The notes beneath the pieces are model-generated. The model saw only the letters and a program-made list of their open reading frames with translations, was not told the DNA's origin and searched no databases. Shown in pieces: positions 48,676 to 59,562 of a stretch of DNA of 64,000 bases; the first letter of the stretch is position 1; each line of letters opens with the position of its first letter. The position numbers were made by a program, and so were the translations under genes. The DNA is taken from contig DATHEQ010000134.1 in assembly GCA_035318505.1 (NCBI GenBank), forward strand, positions 3,679-67,678, in the 5' to 3' direction. The stretch is from DASWDH01 sp035318505 (GTDB taxonomy: Bacteria > Myxococcota_A > Polyangia > Polyangiales > Polyangiaceae).

Positions 48676-50382
48676 TCAGCGCGCCAATGCTTGATTCGCG
48701 TCGCGCAGCATCTCTTCCGCCGCTTTGCGTGCCGCCGGTCCGACTTTGGCTCCCGCGAGCATGCGCGCGAGCTCCGCGAGTCGGTCTTTGCCCCGGGTCG
48801 CCAAGACGCGCGTCGTGGCGAGCCCCGCCTTTTCTTCTTTCTGCACGACGAAATGCGCATCGGCGAAAGCAGCGATCGATGCGAGGTGCGTGATGCAAAG
48901 CACCTGACGATGGCGAGCGACGTCCGCCATGGCGCGGCCGATGCGATCAGCGATGGCGCCGCCCACACCGGCGTCGACCTCGTCGAAGACGAAGAGACCT
49001 GCGGGGCCCGCCCCGGCCAGCACCCGCTTCAAAGCGAGCAGCGCCCGCGAGAGCTCTCCTCCGGAGGCGATGCGGCGGAGCGGACGCGGCTCGACGCCCG
49101 GGTTCGGCGCGATCAGAAACTCGACGCGATCGATCCCATCGTGGCCGAGGCGCGCGCCGTCCACTTCGAGGTCCGCGCCCCCCCGCTGGGGCGCGACTTC
49201 GACGATGACGCGCGCGCGGCCCATGCCGAGACCATCGAGCTCTTTCCCGATCGCATCGCCCAGCGTGGTCGCCGCTTTTTTGCGCGCAGCCGAGAGCGCG
49301 CGCGCCATGGCCGCCGCTTTCTCGAGCAAGGCGGCGAGGGCGGCGCGCTCGGCGGAAAGGCGATCTACGGCCCCCGAGAGCGACTCGATCTCCGTGGCCA
49401 TGCGTTCGCGCGCTGCAGCCACGGCGCCCGAGTCGCCCCCGTGCTGGCGCAAAAGCTTGTGAACCAGAAAGAGCCGCTCCTCGACCTCGCGCAGGTGCTC
49501 GGGGTCGGCCTCGATCCCGTCGGCATAGCGGGCGAGTGCGCGCGCCACGTCGACCAAATCGCTGCGCGCCGTTTCGACCGAGGCGGCCAAAGGCGCCAGC
49601 GCGGGGTCGAGCTCGCGGATGGAGGCAAGATCGCCGCTCAAGCTAGCCAGCTCGTCGCAGATGGCCCCGTCCTTGTCGTAGAGTCGGTCAGCGGCGCCAC
49701 GGGTCACCTGCCCCAGGCGCTCGGCATGGCGCAAACGACTGCGGTCGGCTTCGAGCTCTCCCGGCTCGTCGGGGCGCAGACCCACCTCGTCGATGGCCGC
49801 CAGCTGAAAGCGCAAGAACGCCTCGCGCTCTTCCCGTTTTTGCTCCATCTGCTCGAGCTCGGCGATTTGGCGCGAGCGTACGACGAGCTCGTCGACGTGG
49901 CGCGACAACTGCTCGCGCTCGCTTTCCAGTCGCGCGAACGCGTCGAGATGGAGCAAATGCGTGGCGGGATCGGTGAGGGAGACGCTCTCGTGCTGCGACG
50001 AGATGTCCACCAGCTGCGAAGCCAGCTCGGAGAGCTGTGACGCGGTGCAGAGCCGCCCGTTCAAGTAGGCCCGCGAGCGCCCCGAAGCTTGCACGACGCG
50101 CCGCAGCACCAATTCATCGCCCGCGTCGAGCCCAGCCTCGGTGAGGCGGGCGCGTGTTCGCGGGGACGCCGTGACGTCGAACAGCGCCTCGACTTCGGCC
50201 TCCTCGGCTCCGGGACGGACCAAATCGGGCGCGGCACGCTCGCCAAGGACGAGGCCGAGGGCACCGACAACGATGGACTTGCCAGCGCCGGTCTCCCCGG
50301 TCAGGACGTTGAACCCCTTTTCGAGATGCAGGTCCAGCTGATCGATGAGCACGAAGTTCTTGACACGAAGCTCGAGAAGCAC
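48676..50382 (-). CDS. recN: DNA repair protein RecN
   Basis: An SMC-like ATPase that acts early in double-strand break repair. From the GTG at 50382 (V/M-LLELRVKNFVLIDQ) the protein has 568 residues: Walker A GETGAGKS (29-36), a long coiled-coil middle with Arg/Glu-rich helices, signature RIASGGELSRALLALK, Walker B GLFVFDEVDAGVGG and the His-switch VLCITHLASIAAFAD. The start is chosen because the family begins right at LLELRVxNF; the open frame extends 42 codons upstream without similarity. It diverges from the Fic-like gene. Confidence 0.96.
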   Translation of the reverse strand: MLLELRVKNFVLIDQLDLHLEKGFNVLTGETGAGKSIVVGALGLVLGERAAPDLVRPGAEEAEVEALFDVTASPRTRARLTEAGLDAGDELVLRRVVQASGRSRAYLNGRLCTASQLSELASQLVDISSQHESVSLTDPATHLLHLDAFARLESEREQLSRHVDELVVRSRQIAELEQMEQKREEREAFLRFQLAAIDEVGLRPDEPGELEADRSRLRHAERLGQVTRGAADRLYDKDGAICDELASLSGDLASIRELDPALAPLAASVETARSDLVDVARALARYADGIEADPEHLREVEERLFLVHKLLRQHGGDSGAVAAARERMATEIESLSGAVDRLSAERAALAALLEKAAAMARALSAARKKAATTLGDAIGKELDGLGMGRARVIVEVAPQRGGADLEVDGARLGHDGIDRVEFLIAPNPGVEPRPLRRIASGGELSRALLALKRVLAGAGPAGLFVFDEVDAGVGGAIADRIGRAMADVARHRQVLCITHLASIAAFADAHFVVQKEEKAGLATTRVLATRGKDRLAELARMLAGAKVGPAARKAAEEMLRDANQALAR

Positions 50383-50699
50383 GGCTCCGTCGTATACCCT
50401 CGTCGGGTGAAAAAGGGGCCCCCCTGGCATCGAATCCTTGGTATTCGGTTTCACGGTGAACGTTGGTGGGGCATGAAGTGCGGCTGAGCGTCGGCGAGCA
50501 CAAAACAAGCCGAGCAGCGCCCCATCGGTCGTCCGCGTGCCGATTTCCCCTAAAAGCAGCGTTTTTTGAGTCTTGACGTACTTGACGGTATGTGACTAGC
50601 ATTCGCCCGCGCATTGACTGCCCGACCAGAGTAGGGCTCGCCTTTCCGCTTTTTTCCGAATCTTCTCGAGCCCCTACGCAAAGAGAGCCAGACCAACCC
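50383..50699. other. 317-base divergent region between recN and the Fic-like gene
   Basis: Contains a promoter-like site for the plus-strand gene at 50573-50602 with a doubled TTGACG. A GTG at 50592 opens the Fic-like frame early, but it lies upstream of the predicted transcription start. No other gene is seen. I found no clear LexA-type box for recN. Confidence 0.4.
50573..50602 (+). promoter_or_regulatory. Candidate promoter with duplicated TTGACG for the Fic-like gene
   Basis: TTGACG occurs at 50573-50578 and again at 50582-50587, within the repeat CTTGACGTA/CTTGACGGTA. With TAGCAT (50597-50602) the first copy makes an 18-base spacer. Start of transcription would be near 50609, which favours the ATG at 50700 as the protein start. 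The doubled element could also be a repressor or activator site. Confidence 0.4.
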
Positions 50700-52016
50700 A
50701 TGCCGGCCCGACACGACCGCGCAGAGAAGAAGAAGCAGCGTTCCCAGAGCCGGTCTCCTTCCGACAGCTCCAAGAGCAAGGCTTCGAAGGCGAGCAAAGC
50801 GCCCGCCAAGAAGCCTTCGGTGGATCGTTCCCCGAAGAAGAAAGAGTCCGGACGGGATAGTGCGGCTACCAAACCCTTGAAGCCGGTAAAGGGCGTGAAA
50901 CCCGAGCGCGCGCTCGCCAAGGTGACTGCCAAGGCTGAGAAGATTGGCGGCAAAGGGGCGGAGCCGAACAAGGTCGGAGGGGGTGGCAAAGTGGCGCGAA
51001 CGATCGCAGTCGAACGTGTGTCGGCGGACGAAACCAAGACGTCGGCCGTTGCGAAATCAGAGCTACTCAAAACCAAAGGCGTGCCGAAAGCGCCCAAGGC
51101 ACCGAAAGCTCCGAAAGCTCCGAAAGAGCGACGGACGGCAGTGCCCCTGCCCCCCTTGAGGGCATACAAATTCATCGGCGTGCCGTCTTTCACCGGGCCG
51201 AAACCGGTCAAGTACACGATCCCGCCGCCGCCGCCCGTTCCCCCTCCCCCGCCGCCCGCATCGCTCGAGGAGCGCGTTGCCCTCGTCCAAACTCGGCTCG
51301 CCAAGCAGGACGAGGAGTTCAGGCGCCGCTACTTGGAGAACTTCGATATGTCGTGGATTTACCACGACAGCGCGCTGGAGGGCGTCGTCTACAGCTTTAC
51401 GGAGCTGCGAACGGCGGTCGATTCGAGCGGCACGGTCGTGCAGGATTCGACCTTGCAGCCGGTTTGCGAGGAGATCCGGCGGCACAAGCAGGCCATCGAG
51501 TTCGTGCGCGATTTCGCGAAAAAGCGGCTTCCCATCACCCTCGACGTGGTGAAGCGCATCTACCTCATCCTCCATCCCGAAGAGGGCGACCTCAAGACGC
51601 TGAAGTACCGCAAAGACATCCCCCAGCATCGACTCTATTTTCACGAGTACGCTGCGCCCGACAAGATCGCCTACAAAGTTCGGCAGATCGTCGACTGGAT
51701 CAACGATCCCGAAACCAAGCGTGGCCGCAACGCGCTGCGCATTGCGGCGCGGGCTCACTACGATCTCGTGCGCGTGTTTCCGTTCACGCACGACAGCGGC
51801 AAGGTTGCACGCCTTCTCATGAACATGCTCCTCATGCGGGCGGGGTACGAGCCGGCGATCATTCACTCCACCGAGCGCCAGCGGTACTACGAGGCGCTCA
51901 AAGGCTCGGCTGCGATCATCTTGCACATGGCGCAAGAAGCCGAAGAAAACGGCTTAGCCAGCATCGAGAAGCTGCTCGAAGAGCACGAGACCAACACGCG
52001 CAGCTTCGTCAGCTGA
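50700..52016 (+). CDS. Fic-fold protein with a lost catalytic motif and a basic disordered N-terminus
   Basis: A 438-residue protein. Residues 1-144 are Lys/Ala/Pro/Ser-rich (histone H1-like, with KAPKAPKAPK repeats); a Pro stretch (175-186) follows. The C-terminal half is a Fic fold: WIYHDSALEGVVYSFTEL (from 219) matches the Fic N-terminal inhibitory-helix region, and helices lead to VFPFTHDSGKVARLL. The catalytic Fic motif is HPFx(D/E)GNGRxxR; here it is FPFTHDSGKVAR (360-371), lacking the essential His, the acidic residue and the GNGR loop. It is unlikely to AMPylate and may be a pseudo-enzyme that binds DNA or nucleotide. The ATG at 50700 is chosen over GTG 50592. Confidence 0.75.
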   Translation: MPARHDRAEKKKQRSQSRSPSDSSKSKASKASKAPAKKPSVDRSPKKKESGRDSAATKPLKPVKGVKPERALAKVTAKAEKIGGKGAEPNKVGGGGKVARTIAVERVSADETKTSAVAKSELLKTKGVPKAPKAPKAPKAPKERRTAVPLPPLRAYKFIGVPSFTGPKPVKYTIPPPPPVPPPPPPASLEERVALVQTRLAKQDEEFRRRYLENFDMSWIYHDSALEGVVYSFTELRTAVDSSGTVVQDSTLQPVCEEIRRHKQAIEFVRDFAKKRLPITLDVVKRIYLILHPEEGDLKTLKYRKDIPQHRLYFHEYAAPDKIAYKVRQIVDWINDPETKRGRNALRIAARAHYDLVRVFPFTHDSGKVARLLMNMLLMRAGYEPAIIHSTERQRYYEALKGSAAIILHMAQEAEENGLASIEKLLEEHETNTRSFVS

Positions 52017-52019
52017 GCG

Positions 52020-53483
52020 TCACTCGACCGGCGCGACGTCGTCCCAAGCGGTTGCTAGCGCCAAAGTGGACCAGGCGAGGTTCAAGTCCATCGTCGCACT
52101 GAGATGGTTGTAGCGCTGGGTCGCCCATTGGCGTGCGGCGTCGACGAGATCGGCGTCTTCTTTCGTCCCGATGTCGATCCCCTGCTGCACCGCGATGACC
52201 CATTGCCGTGCTGTGCGCTGGGCCGAGCCGTAGGCCCGCTCTCTCGTCTGCGCGTCGGCCACTTGTGCGTACGCGGTCTCGACCTCGACGCCGATGCCGC
52301 CGAGCGCGTAGCGCTCCGTTTCCCGTAGTTCTTCGACGGCGGCGTTGGCCTGGGCGAGCCGGGCGCCGTCCGGCAGGAAATCGAGCTGCCATCTCATGGC
52401 CAGGGCGGCCCCGTAACGCAGGTAGTTGGCATCGTCGCGAATGTACGGGTTCAGCTGATCGGTCACCTGGGGTGCGCGCGACCAGGTGGCGCCGACGGCC
52501 AAGCCGAGATCGGGCAGGTACTTGGAGCGCGCCAGATCCGCCTGTGCTTCGCGCGCCACGAGCCCGGCGCGGAGCATGTTGACTTCGGGGCGGTTGATGC
52601 GCGCCGCCTGAAGGTACTGCGCGACCGGTCCGAGCGGCCGTTTGGCGGGGCGCAGGGGATCGCCCGAGATGTCGAAACCGTGCCCCTCCCCCGTGAGAAA
52701 ACGGAGTGAGGCGAGAGCGATCGCTTCGTAGCGGTGCGCCTCCGACCGGCGACCATCGAGCTCGAAACGAAACGTGCGCAGCTTGAAGAGGTCGATCTCG
52801 TCGGCGTTGCCGGCTTTGACCTCGCGGTCGAGATGCTCCACGGCTTTGTCGAGCTGACCGGCGGCGTCGTTCAGCAACGCCAGACCGTCGCGCGCGAGCT
52901 GCAGTCCGAAGTACGCTTTTCGCACGTCGAGGCGAACGAGATTCTTCTGCTTGTTGACGTCGCTCTCGCCGACTTTGATCTGCGCTTCGGCGGCGTGCCA
53001 CAGATTGGTGAGCTTGCCGAATGTCCAGAGGGGGATGACGCCTTCCACACCGATTCGCCAGAACACGCCCATCGAGCTCGACAGCGAGACTTCCGTGTTC
53101 GGGCTGTAGATGTTGTTGCCGCGCACGGTGGGAGCGACGCCGAAACCGCCGGTCGCCGTGAATTCGCTGAAGGGCGCGAAATGCGCCTCGTCGAGCTGCG
53201 CGCGCATCGACTGGAGCCGCGCGCGTGACGCCCAGATGTTGGGGTGGTTGCGCTCGGCGAGATCGAGGCAGCGTCGCAACGAAATGCCGTGCGATGGCGC
53301 CGGTACAACGGCGGGAGCGGCGCTCGACGCGGCAGGCGGCGCGCTCGACGTTACCGGCGCGGCGTGCTGCGGCTCAGCGCCGCCCTTGGGCGGCGTTTGG
53401 GCAGCCGTGAGCGATGGCAGGAGCGCGCCGCTGAAGAGCAGGGCTGCCAAGGCTCGGCCGAGCGGTCGCATTGGGCGGACCAT
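52020..53483 (-). CDS. TolC-family outer-membrane efflux protein
   Basis: A 487-residue protein from the ATG at 53483, with a signal peptide (LGRALAALLFSGALLPSLTAA), a Pro/Ala linker and then two TolC-type repeats. Visible are SLRRCLDLAERNHPNI at the start of the fold, FSEFTATGGFGVAP, the long coiled helices VRLDVRKAYFGLQLARDGLAL and the second-half RPEVNMLRAGLVAREAQADLARSKYLPDLGL. These trimeric channels serve tripartite exporters; no membrane-fusion or pump gene is next to it. It converges on the Fic-like gene with only three bases between the stops. Confidence 0.88.
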   Translation of the reverse strand: MVRPMRPLGRALAALLFSGALLPSLTAAQTPPKGGAEPQHAAPVTSSAPPAASSAAPAVVPAPSHGISLRRCLDLAERNHPNIWASRARLQSMRAQLDEAHFAPFSEFTATGGFGVAPTVRGNNIYSPNTEVSLSSSMGVFWRIGVEGVIPLWTFGKLTNLWHAAEAQIKVGESDVNKQKNLVRLDVRKAYFGLQLARDGLALLNDAAGQLDKAVEHLDREVKAGNADEIDLFKLRTFRFELDGRRSEAHRYEAIALASLRFLTGEGHGFDISGDPLRPAKRPLGPVAQYLQAARINRPEVNMLRAGLVAREAQADLARSKYLPDLGLAVGATWSRAPQVTDQLNPYIRDDANYLRYGAALAMRWQLDFLPDGARLAQANAAVEELRETERYALGGIGVEVETAYAQVADAQTRERAYGSAQRTARQWVIAVQQGIDIGTKEDADLVDAARQWATQRYNHLSATMDLNLAWSTLALATAWDDVAPVE

Positions 53484-53561
53484 AGCACCGGAGGAGCCGG
53501 TCGGGATGCGCACCGCAGGCCAGAGTGGAAACTTGGGCCGGCAGCCAGGTGCACGCGTTTT

Positions 53562-55078
<1,517 letters not shown>

Positions 55079-55082
<4 letters not shown>

Positions 55083-56194
55083 CGACCCCCGACGCCCCCC
55101 CCTCCCACGCCCTTTTGCGGCGGTCGCGACGAGGTCGGCGCACCGAGAGCGGGCGTGTAGATGTAACCCTGTTGCTGAAAGACGCAGATGCGATTGCCGC
55201 CATCGCGTTTGGCTTGCTGGAGAGCGCCGTCGGCGGCGCGAAGAAGCGCGTCCTTGGTGCGCACGTCGCGCGAAGGGTAGAGACCGACGCCGATCGACAC
55301 CGTGATGTTGTGGAACTTCTGCGCGTCGATGGAGAACCGCTTCTCGGTGACGTCGCGCCAGATGCGCTCGGCCACCGTGACCGCGCCCCCGAAGTGCGTG
55401 CTCGGTAGCACGATGAGAAACTCTTCACCGCCGTAACGCGCGATGACGTCCACGTCGCGCACGCACGCGCGCATGAGCTCCGCGACGGAGCGAATGATGT
55501 GATCTCCGAGTTGTCGCGTGCCCGAGTCGTTGTGCGCTTTCAGTTGGTCGATGTCGATAAAGGCACACGCCAAGGGATCATGGTAGCGCTCGGCGCGTTT
55601 GAACTCTTCCGAGAGCCGGGTATGCAAATAGCGGTAATTGTAAAGGCCAGTGAGCTCGTCGTGGACGCTCATCTGCTCGAGCTTCTGGCGCGCTTGGGCC
55701 ACGTGATCGTGCAGGCGTTTGATGCGCAGCATCGCCTCCACGCGGGCCACGAGCTCCTTTTCTTCGAAGGGCTTGCACACGTAGTCGTCGGCGCCGATCT
55801 TGAGACCCTCGACCCGGCTTGCGCTGTCGGTTTTGATCGTCACCAGCACGACGGGGAGAAACGACTCATTGGTCATCCCTTTGAGAAGCCGGCACGCTTC
55901 CAGCCCCGAGAGGCGCGGCATCATGATGTCGAGCAGGGCCAGCGAGATGCCTCCGCGCGACACGCGTTCCACCGCTTCTTGGCCGTCTTCACACGTCTCC
56001 ACGACGTAGCCATGGCTACGCAGGATGTTGGCTAGAAGCTCGCGCGTGAGCCGATCGTCGTCAGCCACCAATACGGTGGCGATCGGAGCGGCAGGTAGGG
56101 ACGGAGAGGGGTCCAAGTCGCGTAGCACACTGCTGCCCGCTGACTCCCCCGCCCGATCCGAAGGCCTGACATGCGGGCGGTCGGAGGCGGACAC
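55079..56194 (-). CDS. Response regulator diguanylate cyclase (receiver-GGDEF)
   Basis: A 371-residue protein: receiver with phospho-accepting Asp89 in LALLDIMMPRLSG, then a helical linker and a GGDEF domain with the active signature RYGGEEFLIVLP (GGEEF at 255-259). The product-inhibition I-site RDVD lies five residues before it (246-249), so c-di-GMP feedback is expected. The GTG at 56194 is chosen; an ATG at 56251 would overlap the end of the LptD-like gene. It is translationally coupled to the sigma-54 activator downstream, joining c-di-GMP output and sigma-54 output in one operon. Confidence 0.92.
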
Positions 56195-56220
56195 GACTAC
56201 AGCAGCATAGCGTAATGGCT

Positions 56221-58104
56221 CTACCTTGGGGCAAGATCGATCGAGACCCACACGTCGACACCTTCACGTCCCAGGCGCTTTCCCACGAACCCGTCGATGG
56301 AGATGCAGCGGCAAGGGTGGGCGTAGCCCAGCGAACCGCGCACTTGAAGGAGCGTGCGGGAGGTGAAGTCCTCCTCTGCCGATATCCGCGCACCTACGCT
56401 CCTCGCCAAACGCGCGGCGATTTCGGCTCCGCCCGACCAGCCTTCCGTCGCCAGCCATCCGCCGGACGGCTCCTCAGCCGTCGCGCCGGTGAGCGCCCGC
56501 GCCGCCAGCGGATGGACGCCGCGTCGCCCCGCACCTTTCAGCGCCAAATGCCAGCCGTCCTGCTCGCCGAGGCGAGCCTTGCCGACGAGCACCTGCCCTT
56601 CATCGCCGTCGAGCGTGGCAGCCCCTTCGCCACCGAGCCCGACGAAGCGTGAGCTCCACGCTGCACGACCACGTGTGACCGGCGTTGTTTCGGAGAGCCC
56701 TCCGTCGCCGACCCTCCCGATGCCACCCACGTCGGCTTCGAGCGATCCGCCAGCGTGACCGAGAAGCCTTCCCCACGCGGTTCGAAAGCCAGCCGATGCC
56801 GTCGCCATCTGACCTGCGCCGAGTGCGACAGGGCGACCCGTTTGTGCGAAGTAAGCGCCGCTCGTGCGCGCGGCCATCACCGACGCGCGCAGGCGCGGTT
56901 CGATGACGTGAACGAGCGGTGCGGTCTCATCGGCAAACACGCGCGCGAGCGGCGCCGCAAGCTCGACACGCGCGGCGCCGATGGCGTCGAGCGCCGACGT
57001 TGGCCCGGCGGCCGCGGCGGTGATCGCTTCGCGAAGGCTCATGCGTGCCACCAGTGCCGCTGCGCGCGCGGAAAGCTCGATGCCCCCTTCGGCGCGCGCT
57101 AAGTTCGTGCTGCCGAGCACGGTGTCGTCGAGAATCGTTGCCGTGGCGAGACCGTCCCACGCTCCGAAAGCACCGAGCGCGCCCCCTGCCGCCAACGTGG
57201 CGGTCGGTCCCCACGCCGGACGCTCGCTCGGCCCGATGCCGCCGCGCGCGCCGACGGCCCGTACGCCGGAGCTGAGAAGGACGCCGTCGGTGAGCCGTAC
57301 CATGACCTGTGCCGCCGCGCGGTCGTAGCCGCGAGCCGCCTCCTCGAGGGTGAGCGACGCGCTGCGTGCGCGGGTCCCGCGCACGGCATCGATGTCCCAC
57401 GCGACGGCTCCTCCCTCCGCCTCGGGGTAGGAACCCTGCGCGTTGATAGCCAGGTGATCGCCTTGCAACCGATCCCACCTCACCCGGTTGGTGGAGCGCG
57501 GCGTCCAGAACCGGGTGACGAGCTCGAATCCCCCCTTCAAATAGCCGGACGCAGTGATGTCGAGCTGATCGTAGTCATCGCCGTCTTTCCACGGAAGATG
57601 AACGCCATCGCCGACGAGAAGGCCGTCTGCTCCGCGGTACGCGACATTCGGCGGAAGGACGCCGGGGCGCGACGGCGCGCGCATCCAGAACCACGGAAGC
57701 GCGAAGACCGTCCAGCCCGCGACACGCAGCGATGGGCGCTGGAGCATCAGATCGGCGGGGGGCGCCACGACGCCCCCTTCGAAACCGATCGACACCGGCG
57801 GATTGGGGCAAGGGCAGAACACCACTTCGCCCGGCCCTTGCACCTCGATGCCGCGCCCCGAACGACGTAGCGAGAGCGCCGGGCTCGTCAACCGAAACCG
57901 CTCGTACGTCACGACGACGTTGCCGCGCAGCACGAGCTCGCGCAGGCGCGCATCGCCCTCGACTTGATCGGCTGAGAACGAGAGCTCGGCCTTGTCGTCT
58001 TGAGCCATCGCGGGCCGAGCGAACGTGAATATCGCTCCCAGCGTCGCCAGCGTCCGCTTTGCACCACCCCAAAGTCGAGCTCGTGCCGGCACGGGTGGAC
58101 TCAC
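56221..58104 (-). CDS. LptD-like outer-membrane LPS assembly protein
   Basis: A 627-residue protein with a signal peptide (LATLGAIFTFARPAMA) and an OstA-type N-terminal domain (LSFSADQVEGDARLRELVLRG, then VTYERFRLTSPALSL). The next segment AGWTVFALPWFWMRAPSRPGVLPP is the LptD hinge pattern. The rest is a barrel ending GFVGKRLGREGVDVWVSIDL. It is shorter than E. coli LptD (784). Cys97 and Cys99 (CPC) near the N-terminus and Cys598 and Cys600 (CRC) near the C-terminus could form the inter-domain disulfides needed for LptD function. LptA and LptB are encoded 38 kb away. The start is a GTG at 58104, or a second one four codons on. Confidence 0.75.
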   Translation of the reverse strand: MSPPVPARARLWGGAKRTLATLGAIFTFARPAMAQDDKAELSFSADQVEGDARLRELVLRGNVVVTYERFRLTSPALSLRRSGRGIEVQGPGEVVFCPCPNPPVSIGFEGGVVAPPADLMLQRPSLRVAGWTVFALPWFWMRAPSRPGVLPPNVAYRGADGLLVGDGVHLPWKDGDDYDQLDITASGYLKGGFELVTRFWTPRSTNRVRWDRLQGDHLAINAQGSYPEAEGGAVAWDIDAVRGTRARSASLTLEEAARGYDRAAAQVMVRLTDGVLLSSGVRAVGARGGIGPSERPAWGPTATLAAGGALGAFGAWDGLATATILDDTVLGSTNLARAEGGIELSARAAALVARMSLREAITAAAAGPTSALDAIGAARVELAAPLARVFADETAPLVHVIEPRLRASVMAARTSGAYFAQTGRPVALGAGQMATASAGFRTAWGRLLGHAGGSLEADVGGIGRVGDGGLSETTPVTRGRAAWSSRFVGLGGEGAATLDGDEGQVLVGKARLGEQDGWHLALKGAGRRGVHPLAARALTGATAEEPSGGWLATEGWSGGAEIAARLARSVGARISAEEDFTSRTLLQVRGSLGYAHPCRCISIDGFVGKRLGREGVDVWVSIDLAPR

Positions 58105-58139
58105 GGGCCCGAGATTCGCACAGGCGCGCGCAAAAAACG

Positions 58140-58877
58140 CTAGCGCGCCGGCGATGTACTCGGGGGGGTCGCGCTCGGCAACGTGCGCGGCGCGTCGGAC
58201 GCGGGTGCGGCGGGACGCGCGTTGTCCCCCGACGGCGAAGGCGAAGGCGGCGCGGCACTTGGCCCTGGCGACATTTCGCCGTCCGCGGGCTCCTCTGCTT
58301 CGCGCCCTTGCCCCTTCGCCGCAGGCGGCTCGAAGAGGCCTGGAACAGCGGGATAGTCGCCGGCCGGAAAATCCACCTCTAACCGCACGCTGCCATTTTC
58401 CCCGGGGACGACCTTTTGCGTCGCGCTCACGCTTTTGCGAAGGTCGATGATGAGCTCGACATCGGCGCCGACCGAGAGCAACCGCGCCCGCGCCACCGGC
58501 GTGGAGAAATGCGTCGTGATGAGCGCGTTGCGATTGTTGCGCACGGGCACGCGGGCATCATGCATGACGTAGATGAGCACCCCCTCGGCGCGCCGCTCGT
58601 CGACGCTGACGGAACGCGTGAGCTCGACATAGATTCGGCTTCTGCCGTCGGGCAAGAGCCGAAACCCAGGGAACGTCGCCAGAGCGGCATCGGATCGCGC
58701 TCTCCCGGCAGGAGCCCGGCGCCCGCGGGAGGGGGCCTCCTTGCCGGCCACCGCGGCCGAGTCGGGCGATCCCGGCACCGCGAACTTCGGCTGCGGTTTC
58801 TTGCTCTGCGCCGCTGCCAGCGTGGCAAGCCCGCTCAATCCGAGGGCCAAGAGCAAGCGAAAGCACGCGCCGGACAT
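58140..58877 (-). CDS. Secreted AMIN-like domain protein
   Basis: A 245-residue protein with a clear signal peptide (MSGACFRLLLALGLSGLATLAAAQ). Residues about 75-180 resemble an AMIN domain: TFPGFRLLPDGRSRIYVEL, then VLIYVMHDARVPVRNNR and DVELIIDLRK. AMIN domains bind peptidoglycan or place proteins at division and pilus sites. The last 60 residues are Pro/Ser/Ala-rich. It lies between engB and the LptD-like gene on the same strand with gaps of 19 and 35 bases, so the three are probably one transcript. The ATG at 58877 is the only sensible start. Confidence 0.65.
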   Translation of the reverse strand: MSGACFRLLLALGLSGLATLAAAQSKKPQPKFAVPGSPDSAAVAGKEAPSRGRRAPAGRARSDAALATFPGFRLLPDGRSRIYVELTRSVSVDERRAEGVLIYVMHDARVPVRNNRNALITTHFSTPVARARLLSVGADVELIIDLRKSVSATQKVVPGENGSVRLEVDFPAGDYPAVPGLFEPPAAKGQGREAEEPADGEMSPGPSAAPPSPSPSGDNARPAAPASDAPRTLPSATPPSTSPAR

Positions 58878-58896
58878 GGCGACGATTAGACCACGG

Positions 58897-59562
58897 CTAC
58901 GCGAGCTGCGGCAAATCCCCGACGTCAGGAGGCGAAGGCGTGCCCATGACCAGACGCCCGCGCAGGAGGCCCCACAGCTCCTCCTTCCCCTCCCCCGTCT
59001 CCGCCGAAAAACCGACCACGCGGCACCCGGCATCGGCGGCAAGCCGAGCGAGGGCAGGCTTGCGCTGGGCGCGCGGGATCTTGTCGATCTTGGTAGCCAC
59101 CATGATGATGGGGACCTTGGGGCGGCTCGCCTTGCCCTGCGTGCTCTCGACGTACGTGACGAGCTCCTTCTCCTCGTGTTCCGGGCCGCGCCGAACATCG
59201 ACCAGCAGAACGACGGCGCGCAGCGTGACCCGCTTGGAGAGGTAACCCTCGATGAGCGCTCCCCAGCGCGACTTCTCGTGCTTGGCGCGCTTGGCAAATC
59301 CGTATCCGGGCAAGTCGACGAGCACGGCCTCGAGCCCATCGGCCGCGCGGACGTGAAACAGGTTGAGCTGCCGCGTCGTGCCCGGCGTCGAGCCCGTGCG
59401 CACCAAGTTCTTGCGACCGACCAAGGTGTTGAGCAGGCTCGATTTGCCGACGTTGGAGCGACCAGCAAATGCGATCTCGGCGAGCGCCGGGGGGGGCAGC
59501 TGGTCTTGCTCGGCGACGCCCGCCACGAAAGACGCCTCGACGATACGGAGTTCCGGTTTCAT
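58897..59562 (-). CDS. engB: Ribosome biogenesis GTPase EngB (YihA)
   Basis: A 221-residue TRAFAC GTPase needed for large-subunit assembly. G motifs: G1 GRSNVGKS (34-41), G2 TPGTTRQLN, G3 DLPGYGFAKR, G4 TKIDKI, G5 FSAETGEG. Length is at the usual 195-215 plus a short tail. Its ATG at 59562 overlaps the murJ stop by four bases. The order murJ-engB on the same strand suggests coupled expression. Confidence 0.96.
   Translation of the reverse strand: MKPELRIVEASFVAGVAEQDQLPPPALAEIAFAGRSNVGKSSLLNTLVGRKNLVRTGSTPGTTRQLNLFHVRAADGLEAVLVDLPGYGFAKRAKHEKSRWGALIEGYLSKRVTLRAVVLLVDVRRGPEHEEKELVTYVESTQGKASRPKVPIIMVATKIDKIPRAQRKPALARLAADAGCRVVGFSAETGEGKEELWGLLRGRLVMGTPSPPDVGDLPQLA

Noticed and set aside
50592..50699. 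GTG start of the Fic-like gene
   Set aside because: The predicted promoter places the mRNA start downstream of it and the residues add nothing family-like.
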